A stretch of 64,000 nt of DNA from DALYDK01 sp964477125 (lineage in GTDB: Bacteria; Patescibacteriota; Saccharimonadia; Saccharimonadales; CAIOMD01): assembly GCA_964477125.1 (NCBI GenBank), contig CAYZCZ010000002.1:4042-68041 (forward strand), read 5' to 3'. Both the position numbers and the translations under genes were made by a program. Shown piece by piece: positions 58,258 through 64,000 of the stretch. Below the pieces are notes generated by a model, which made no database searches, had not been told where the DNA came from, and saw only the letters and a list, made by a program, of their open reading frames with translations. Every line of letters starts with the position of its first letter. The stretch's first letter is position 1.

Positions 58258-59139
58258 TTATTTGCCGGATATAATAAATAGAGCTATGAAAGCTACTAGG
58301 TTTTTAAGTGCATGGAGGCCAACACATGCCCATAGATTTTGGGTTTTTTCATATAAGGCAATTAGTACCATGGACAAAGCAAAGGTATCTATGGCAACGT
58401 TCCACTGGCCATGAACAAGCCCAAATATAGAACTTACAAATATTGCCGATGCCAGCATTACACTTTTTTTAGCAATGAAGATACAAGCAATAGTTATGGC
58501 AAAAATTGCTACCCCAGAAATAAGGTTGTTGGAAAATAAGCTTGCCATGCCAGCCATAAAAACACCACCAATTAATACTGGTTTATTTTTCCAACCTCTG
58601 CTTAGGCCCCTGTAGAAAAATCCACGGAAGACCATTTCTTCGGCTAAAGGTGGAATAATCACCAAGCCAATAAATACAATTATTAACTGCCAACCAGCAA
58701 CCCCTTTAAAGCCTATCTCTTGTTCTTGGCTGGCATCAAACCCGGGTATTAAACTCGCTAAAGCTAATAAAATAGCGCTAATTAACAAATATAAAATGCC
58801 GAACAAAAAAACATAGCCAATATCATTAAGTTTTATTTTTTTAAAACCAAGATTACTAAAGCCTAGCTTCCTCTTCCATAAGAAAAAATAAAGTACGGCT
58901 ATCATGGTAGTTGCTGATAATGCCATGAGCCCAAAAGTTGCCCACAGATTATCATCAAGAAACACCTGAACATCGTCTTTGCCACCAACCAAGTAAACAA
59001 TTCCAACAGGTAAAAATATAATTACTTGCGATGCCATGTAGGCAACAATGCTTAACCAAATTGCCGATTTTGCACCCCACCCTAAAGGTGTCAAATCTCT
59101 GGTTGCTTTTAGTTTAGTAATCAATTTTTGTTTTGTCAT
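58258..59139 (-). CDS. CPBP-family intramembrane protease (Rce1/CAAX-like)
   Basis: The 293-residue polytopic protein carries the conserved PPLAEEMVFRGFFYRGL (Glu-Glu-x3-Arg motif) and later histidines in FVSSIFGLVHGQWN and VGLHALKN, the ABI/CPBP active-site set. Family members cleave prenylated or bacteriocin-type peptides and some confer immunity. It is inserted between rseP and proS, with 13 bases to rseP. Confidence 0.87.
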   Translation of the reverse strand: MTKQKLITKLKATRDLTPLGWGAKSAIWLSIVAYMASQVIIFLPVGIVYLVGGKDDVQVFLDDNLWATFGLMALSATTMIAVLYFFLWKRKLGFSNLGFKKIKLNDIGYVFLFGILYLLISAILLALASLIPGFDASQEQEIGFKGVAGWQLIIVFIGLVIIPPLAEEMVFRGFFYRGLSRGWKNKPVLIGGVFMAGMASLFSNNLISGVAIFAITIACIFIAKKSVMLASAIFVSSIFGLVHGQWNVAIDTFALSMVLIALYEKTQNLWACVGLHALKNLVAFIALFIISGK

Positions 59140-59152
59140 CGTAATGCTTTAC

Positions 59153-60310
59153 CTAATAGAATCTTTTTACATCTACCACCGTAATTACAATAAATAATAG
59201 TATAAGTATAGCAAAGCCCGTACCGTGAATTCGCTCCTCGAGCTGTGGGGTTAACGGCTTCTTAAGTGCCCTGAAAAGAACCATTACAAAAGCCCTGCCA
59301 CCATCTAATGCCGGTATTGGCAAAGCATTCATAATTGCCAAAGTTAAGCTTATTACAGCCATGACAAACAATATAAACTGATAACCCAAAACAGAACCTT
59401 GCTGTAATATATTGAAGATTCCAACCGGGCCAGAGACATTTTCACCAGCTTTTGAAGCTTCTTGTTTGGCCTGATTGCCCTGACCTGTAATGGCGCTTAC
59501 AAAAGCCTTGCCTATACCAGCCAATGACGAACCTAAAGCTTTTAATGTTAGCCAGGTGAATTGGGTACTAGTTCCGGCAGCAACTATTGGGGCAGACCAT
59601 GTATAGCTTGCTAGTTTAAATTCACTAGGCACAATGCCTATATAACCCTTAGGATTGCCAGATTTTTTGCTAGCTTCAACCTCCTGGGTTGAAAGCAAAC
59701 TAACTTTACCATTCACTGTGTCACCTTTATGTATGTATACAATAGGGACAGTCTGGCCCTGATTAGATTTTGTAGCTTGCCTTAGTTGTTCTTGAGTTTT
59801 TACTTCAGCACCGTTAATACTACTAATAATATCGCCGTTTTTTATACCGGTTTTATCAGCAGGTGAACCTGGCTCTACATTACTTGCTAGTACATCGCTT
59901 CGAGTAATTGTTTGGTCACTTTTCACCGTAAACTGATTCTCAACAAGTTGAGGCATACCAACCCAAGCTACAGCCGTAAACATTATTAAGGCAATAACAA
60001 GGTTAACCGCAACTCCAGCTAGCATAATGCGTAGCTTTGCCTTGGTGCCTACCGAACCGAAGCTACCCTTTTCTTTATCGGCATCATGCTCACCCTTTAA
60101 CCTAACGAAACCGCCTAGTGGCAATAAGTTAATCGTGTAGTAGCCCTCGAAAATACCCTTGCCCATTTTCTTACCAAATAGTTTTGGTGGAAAGCCTACC
60201 CCAAACTCCTCAACTTCTACTCCGTTGCGCTTAGCAACTAAAAAATGCCCATACTCATGAGCCACTACTAGAAGAACAAATATTACTAAACCTAAAATTA
60301 ACAGCCCCAC
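59153..60310 (-). CDS. rseP: RseP-type site-2 protease (M50)
   Basis: The 385-residue intramembrane metalloprotease has VVAHEYGHFLVAKRNGVEVE (HExxH), a PDZ domain (EPGSPADKTGIKNGDIISSI) and the second metal motif NALPIPALDGGRA. It cleaves anti-sigma factors and signal peptide remnants inside the membrane. GTG 60310 has AAAAGGGG nine bases upstream. It follows uppS directly; cdsA and dxr, usually between them, are absent. Confidence 0.94.
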   Translation of the reverse strand: MGLLILGLVIFVLLVVAHEYGHFLVAKRNGVEVEEFGVGFPPKLFGKKMGKGIFEGYYTINLLPLGGFVRLKGEHDADKEKGSFGSVGTKAKLRIMLAGVAVNLVIALIMFTAVAWVGMPQLVENQFTVKSDQTITRSDVLASNVEPGSPADKTGIKNGDIISSINGAEVKTQEQLRQATKSNQGQTVPIVYIHKGDTVNGKVSLLSTQEVEASKKSGNPKGYIGIVPSEFKLASYTWSAPIVAAGTSTQFTWLTLKALGSSLAGIGKAFVSAITGQGNQAKQEASKAGENVSGPVGIFNILQQGSVLGYQFILFVMAVISLTLAIMNALPIPALDGGRAFVMVLFRALKKPLTPQLEERIHGTGFAILILLFIVITVVDVKRFY

Positions 60311-60329
60311 TTAAACCCCTTTTTTCTTG

Positions 60330-61022
60330 TTATTTGCCAAAACGTCTTTGCCTTGAGGCGTATTCGGCCATAGCATCGTCTAAATCTATTTTACTAAAAT
60401 CTGGCCATAGTTTACTACTAAAATATAGTTCACTGTAGGCCACCCTCCAAAGCATAAAGTTACTTATACGTTGTTCGCCTGAGGTTCTAATGAGAAGATC
60501 AATATCTGGAGTTTGGCTTCCACCGTACAAATTGTTAATAATAGTTTCTTCGGTAATAGTACCCTCTTTTGATGCTTTTAAGGCTGCCCTTACAATTTCT
60601 GCCCGTCCACCATAGTTAAAACATAGATTGAATGTACCTTTTTGGTTATTCTCAGTCATTTTTACGGCGTTATTTAGCTCGTCTACCAGCTTTTTATCGA
60701 GCTTATCTTCTTGGCCAAACCATAAAAAACGAACACTTTTATTATGCAAATTTGCAATTTCCTTTTTTAACATTTTTCTCAGTAAAGCCATAAGAAACTT
60801 TACTTCTTCTTTGTCCCTGGTCCAATTTTCAGTAGAAAACGCATATACACTAAGGTATTTAACACCTTTGCCTAGTGCATAATCAGCAATAGTCTGTAAG
60901 GTTTTAAACCCTTCCACATGGCCCTCTACACCCTTAAGTCCACGCTGTTTAGCCCATCGCCTATTACCGTCCAATATTATTCCTATATGGGCCGGAATAG
61001 CTGGGTTATTATTTTGTGTCAT
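60330..61022 (-). CDS. uppS: Isoprenyl transferase (undecaprenyl diphosphate synthase)
   Basis: The 230-residue cis-prenyltransferase has HIGIILDGNRRWAKQRGL (catalytic Asp), LSVYAFSTENWTRDKEEVKF, NYGGRAEIVRA and DLLIRTSGEQRISNFMLWR. It makes the C55 lipid carrier used by MraY/MurG and the glycosyltransferases in this window. TAAAAT lies ten bases before the ATG. It is in the frr-uppS-rseP-proS block. Confidence 0.95.
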   Translation of the reverse strand: MTQNNNPAIPAHIGIILDGNRRWAKQRGLKGVEGHVEGFKTLQTIADYALGKGVKYLSVYAFSTENWTRDKEEVKFLMALLRKMLKKEIANLHNKSVRFLWFGQEDKLDKKLVDELNNAVKMTENNQKGTFNLCFNYGGRAEIVRAALKASKEGTITEETIINNLYGGSQTPDIDLLIRTSGEQRISNFMLWRVAYSELYFSSKLWPDFSKIDLDDAMAEYASRQRRFGK

Positions 61023-61054
61023 GTATCAAAACATTTTACTACATTGCTTCTACA

Positions 61055-62161
61055 TCAACCAGTCCATGCGCTAATTAAAATAGATAAATCCTGAATATTA
61101 ACTATGCCACTCTTGTTGATATCGGCTGGCTGTGTGTTTAATCCCCATTTACTAATAAGTATTGATAAATCTTGGATGTTTACCTTTGAGTCGGCATTAA
61201 GGTCGGCATTAAAGCTAGCTGGAGCGTCTGGGGTATAAACCCTTACATAATCAACTTCATAGGTGGCTGGGAATTGTGGTGTTAGTACTCCGGTACTATC
61301 ACATGGCTGGGATAGCTTGTAGGGATATTTATTAATACATTTACTTAAATATCTACTCCAGCCCAAAGGATCATCTGGATGAGCGCTCCAGTTGCCACCA
61401 ACCGCCATATTTATTGCTATATCGAACATGGCATTTTTGTCATAGTTATTTAGCCAGCCAAACTTTGTTGGGGTATAGCTATAGTTTAATAAACCATCTA
61501 CGTAATAATTAAATTGAGCACCTGTACCACCATTTATTGGAATAATTTCAACGCTATATGTATGCCAAGCACCTGTTCCCTGTACTGGTGTTTCGAAACT
61601 TTTCAATTGATGTGCAAGGTTGTAGCTAAGTTCAGCAGGTAAATGTAAAGTTTGCTGAACCTGACCGGGTGCTTGGGTATGAAAATATTCCATTATATCT
61701 ACTTCGGCAGTACTTGAACCATTAGAATGCCTCAGCCAAAAGGCTGGCCATAAGCCTTGTCCATGGGGTACCTTAGCCCTTATTTCATATTTAGCAAACG
61801 CAGGATAGTACTTCCCAGCCTCTCTGCTCCCCATGAAGCCTGAGCTAAATTGATCTGTTGGCTGCCCCGGGCATGTGATAACCTCTCTTTTTGCTATCAA
61901 TTTTAGCGTGCCACTTGATACTGCAATATTATTTGGAGTGAGGCAGGCTTCTTCGTTGTTACCATCACCATAAGTACTGTTGTATGCATTCCATCTTGCC
62001 GTGTCCAACGAAGACCCACTAAACTCATCAGACCAAAATAAATTCCAATTAGTTGCAGTATCCAGTGGTATTTCTGCCTTACTAATAAAAATAAAATAAG
62101 ATCCAAAAATTGAAAATATAATTAGAATACCTGCAAACGGAATTAGTAATTTTCTTTTCAT
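61055..62161 (-). CDS. Secreted GH16 glucanase with C-terminal dockerin
   Basis: The protein (368 residues) has an N-terminal signal sequence (about 1-30), a GH16 jelly-roll domain with WSDEFSGSSLDTARWNAYNS and the catalytic EVDIMEYF (Glu153, Asp155, Glu158), and a C-terminal dockerin. Two calcium loops lie at residues 320-331 (DLNADSKVNIQD) and 347-358 (DINKSGIVNIQD), each followed by LSILIS and Trp; the second loop has Ser for the third Asp. GH16 enzymes cut beta-1,3(4)-glucans, laminarin or similar. A dockerin needs a cohesin partner, and the divergent gene at 62916 encodes one. The leader is A-rich without a ribosome site. The gene interrupts the usual frr-uppS order. Confidence 0.9.
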   Translation of the reverse strand: MKRKLLIPFAGILIIFSIFGSYFIFISKAEIPLDTATNWNLFWSDEFSGSSLDTARWNAYNSTYGDGNNEEACLTPNNIAVSSGTLKLIAKREVITCPGQPTDQFSSGFMGSREAGKYYPAFAKYEIRAKVPHGQGLWPAFWLRHSNGSSTAEVDIMEYFHTQAPGQVQQTLHLPAELSYNLAHQLKSFETPVQGTGAWHTYSVEIIPINGGTGAQFNYYVDGLLNYSYTPTKFGWLNNYDKNAMFDIAINMAVGGNWSAHPDDPLGWSRYLSKCINKYPYKLSQPCDSTGVLTPQFPATYEVDYVRVYTPDAPASFNADLNADSKVNIQDLSILISKWGLNTQPADINKSGIVNIQDLSILISAWTG

Positions 62162-62175
62162 ATATTTTTATGTTT

Positions 62176-62208
62176 TACTTGCTTTGGAATTGTAGCATCA
62201 CCAAAGCA
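62176..62208 (-). promoter_or_regulatory. Hairpin with TACAAT in its loop, upstream of the GH16 gene
   Basis: CTTGCTTTGG (62176-62185) pairs perfectly with 62199-62208. On the minus strand the loop contains TGCTACAAT, an extended -10-like sequence 26 bases before the start. It may be an mRNA element, a promoter for GH16 independent of frr, or both. Confidence 0.4.
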
Positions 62209-62214
62209 AGATTC

Positions 62215-62778
62215 CTAGACTGTCATTATTTCTTGTTCTTTTGTCTTTGAGTGTGATTCTATTTCAGTTTTAATTTTGGCCATAAGCTGGTCGATCTGTT
62301 TTTCTAGGCTACTATAGTCGTCTTCGGTAATTTCTTTGGCATTTTTAGCTTTTTTAGCTAAGTCCAAAGCATCATGCCGAATATTCCGACAACTGATGTT
62401 ACATTCTTCAGCCTTAGAACCCAATTGCTTAACAATTTCTTGCCTACGTTCTGTTGTTAGAGGTGGTATTGGTACACGAACCATTCGTCCATCATCACTT
62501 GGGTTCATGCCCAAACTTTGATTGTTTCGAATTGCATCGCTAATAGCCTGTATGTTCGAAGCATCAAAAGGTGAAATCTGTAATAGCTGTGGCTCAGGGG
62601 TAGTAACATTTGCAACTTGATTTAAAGGCATTGGTGTTCCATAGGCTACAACCATAACTCCATCTAGCATACTTGGGTGTGCCCTTCCAGTGCGAAGCTT
62701 CTTAAGTTCCTCTGTAAAATGATTCACGGCTCCGTCTAATTTTTGCTTTACTTCTGTGGCTACTTGGTTTGGATTCAC
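62215..62778 (-). CDS. frr: Ribosome recycling factor
   Basis: The 187-residue RRF has HFTEELKKLRTGRAHPSMLD, the central domain (ATTERR-like, here LTTERRQEIVKQLGSKAEEC) and the C-terminal helix (SSLEKQIDQLMAKIKTEIES). It splits post-termination ribosomes with EF-G. It starts with GTG 62778 behind GGGGGAA. It heads the frr-(GH16)-uppS-rseP-proS series on the minus strand. Confidence 0.95.
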   Translation of the reverse strand: MNPNQVATEVKQKLDGAVNHFTEELKKLRTGRAHPSMLDGVMVVAYGTPMPLNQVANVTTPEPQLLQISPFDASNIQAISDAIRNNQSLGMNPSDDGRMVRVPIPPLTTERRQEIVKQLGSKAEECNISCRNIRHDALDLAKKAKNAKEITEDDYSSLEKQIDQLMAKIKTEIESHSKTKEQEIMTV

Positions 62779-62901
62779 TAATTCCCCCTGTTATATATTC
62801 TTACTATATTTTAGTTTATATAGCTAAAAAAACCTAGGTGATATTTTTTACTAATTGTGCTTGTGTTTAAAGGGGTAATTATATAGAATATGTTATATAA
62901 G

Positions 62902-62907
62902 TATAAA
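62902..62907 (+). promoter_or_regulatory. Candidate -10 (TATAAA) of the cohesin-like gene
   Basis: TATAAA ends eight bases before ATG 62916, the spacing of the leaderless genes in this window. An alternative promoter is TTGTGT (62861-62866) with TAGAAT (62884-62889), 17 bases apart. Confidence 0.4.
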
Positions 62908-62915
62908 AACAAAAA

Positions 62916-64000
62916 ATGACAAAAAAAGTACTAAATACAAATAAGTTTTTAAGTGCGCTAGTTGCTTTTGCGATTATAGCAGTTACTCCTGTTGGAATAC
63001 TAAACAACCAAGCCAAAGCAGCCGGAAATAGTGTCTATATCTCACCATCATCGTCATCTTTACTTAATGGTACTGAATTCACAGTAGATGTAAGAGCAAA
63101 TTCAAGTACTTTCGATACCGCCCAGGTCGATGTTAACTACCCGGCGTCATCGCTAGACTATTTAGGGTATTCGTTAGCAGGTAGTGCATTCCCTACACCA
63201 ATTGGTCTTGTAACATCACCAGGAACTTTTAGTGTCGCTCTTTTTGGTGTATATCCACCGAACCTTCCTAGTGGAGACGTGTCTTTACTTAAGTTAAACT
63301 TTAGAACTAAAGTCGGTTCTGGAACAGGCTCTATTTCAGTAGCAAATACTTCGGGCACTTTTAACGGTGGAGTAAATTTAACGGCCAGCCGTTCAGGCAC
63401 TACGCTAACTTTCACATCTCCTCCAGCGCCTGTTACACCCCCATCGTCTGCACCAGCACCTGCAAATGATACTAAAAAACCTACCCCTACGACCACACCA
63501 ATACCTACGCCATCTATACCTAAGCCCACTGAACCGAAACTTGCGACGGCATCGAACCCAAATCCAAGTACCACCCCAGAACAAGTTAAAAATGATCCAC
63601 TTCTTGCACCACAAGATGTTAAAGCAACAATCACCATAAAAGATTTGTCAGGAAAATTAGTTAGGAACACGACAGTAAAAATTAATGACAAAGAATATAA
63701 AACCGATAAAAATGGTAAAGTTACCTTCGAAGGCAAAGCCTACGGCGTATTAACCGTAACCTATTCTAAAGATGGCAAGCAGGTTCCCCTAGGCAAAGTT
63801 ACCTTAGTTAAGGGTGCAACCGATAGTAAGTATGAAATAATTGCTAGTGAAAATATTGCATCACCTAGCGGTAATAGCTTGCCTATTTTACCGGGAATTG
63901 TTTCGGTACTATTAATTGCTGTTGGGTTCTTTAGTGTTATACGCATTAACAAAATACGCCAAGACCGTAAGAATATGGCTCTACATGGCCTAGGTGGTAG
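62916..64000 (+). CDS. Membrane-anchored cohesin-like surface protein (3' end beyond window)
   Basis: The open frame runs 361 codons from ATG 62916 to the window end without a stop. Order of parts: signal peptide (about 1-36, ending NQAKAAG), a cohesin-like beta-sandwich (about 38-167: VYISPSSSSLLNGTEFTVDV, AQVDVNYPASSLDYLG, SLLKLNFRTKVGSGTGSISV), a Pro/Thr linker (about 168-235), a small Ig-like carboxypeptidase-regulatory domain (about 236-310, ITIKDLSGKLVRNTTVKIND), and a membrane helix (about 323-343) with a basic tail. The cohesin call rests on the fold pattern. The divergent neighbour two genes away carries a dockerin, which strengthens it. It would hold dockerin enzymes at the cell surface. 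Confidence 0.75.
   Translation, partial: MTKKVLNTNKFLSALVAFAIIAVTPVGILNNQAKAAGNSVYISPSSSSLLNGTEFTVDVRANSSTFDTAQVDVNYPASSLDYLGYSLAGSAFPTPIGLVTSPGTFSVALFGVYPPNLPSGDVSLLKLNFRTKVGSGTGSISVANTSGTFNGGVNLTASRSGTTLTFTSPPAPVTPPSSAPAPANDTKKPTPTTTPIPTPSIPKPTEPKLATASNPNPSTTPEQVKNDPLLAPQDVKATITIKDLSGKLVRNTTVKINDKEYKTDKNGKVTFEGKAYGVLTVTYSKDGKQVPLGKVTLVKGATDSKYEIIASENIASPSGNSLPILPGIVSVLLIAVGFFSVIRINKIRQDRKNMALHGLGG

Noticed and set aside
63158..63736. 192-codon minus-strand frame in the cohesin-like gene
   Set aside because: Gly/Val-rich reverse reading of the Pro/Thr linker; the plus-strand frame has a signal peptide, domains and a membrane anchor.
1..64000. tRNA, rRNA, RNase P RNA or tmRNA genes
   Set aside because: Reading the spacers on both strands gave no cloverleaf T-arm pattern or recognisable RNA core; a covariance-model scan would settle it.

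Overview
The window is a compact, AT-rich bacterial chromosome segment from what looks like a Patescibacteria (CPR) genome, most likely a Candidatus Saccharibacteria relative. This placement is an inference. It rests on the very short intergenic spacers, many small proteins without recognisable relatives, a division/cell-wall cluster stripped of Mur ligase genes, a short prolyl-tRNA synthetase, and a complete release factor 2, which implies ordinary UGA stops. A 100-base run of N at 18276-18375 shows this is a scaffold with an assembly gap. I saw no tRNA, rRNA, CRISPR array, insertion sequence or prophage.

Layout. 1-4361 (+): the end of topA, a sigma-region-4/HARE-HTH regulator and a large VirB4/TraG-type ATPase. 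4390-5933: a homing-endonuclease-like gene and an 839-bp gene-free region with repeated 17-bp sites. 5934-14270 (-): the dcw cluster mraZ-rsmH-ftsL-ftsI-mraY-ftsW-murG-ftsQ, driven by a promoter carrying four MraZ boxes. 14614-24407 (-): small unknown proteins, yvcK, a GH1 glycosidase, a gapped RNA methyltransferase, Tim44-like and Nudix proteins, and a four-gene unknown operon with a flippase-like membrane protein. 24617-31894 (-): glyS, recO, a pseudo-receiver, a degenerate kinase-like protein, xseA/xseB and a second flippase-like protein. 31934-33440 (+): a Trm11-like methyltransferase and rpmA. 33509-45367 (-): a response regulator, ctpA, a CHAP hydrolase, ftsX/ftsE, prfB, an M16 peptidase, secA, hpf and serS. 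45465-56860: an anchored plus-strand protein, a RecB-like nuclease, rsmE, two paralogous basic microproteins around a zinc ribbon, a carotenoid-hydratase-like protein, lysS, greA, a 995-residue GtrA/PIG-L fusion and its glycosyltransferase. 56968-62778 (-): the frr-uppS-rseP-proS block, interrupted by a dockerin-bearing GH16 glucanase. 62916 to the end (+): a membrane-anchored cohesin-like protein that runs off the window.

The most striking system is at the right end. A secreted GH16 enzyme with two dockerin calcium-loop repeats sits two genes from a divergent, surface-anchored protein with one cohesin-like domain. Together they look like a minimal, single-cohesin cell-surface enzyme display in an organism expected to live attached to a host.

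A second theme is gene expression. At least nine genes, including glyS, serS, lysS, yvcK and ftsE, have a good -10 hexamer only 6-8 bases before the start codon, which implies leaderless mRNAs. Dcw-cluster and surface genes often have A-rich leaders without a ribosome binding site, whereas the strongest Shine-Dalgarno sequences lie in front of tiny unknown proteins.
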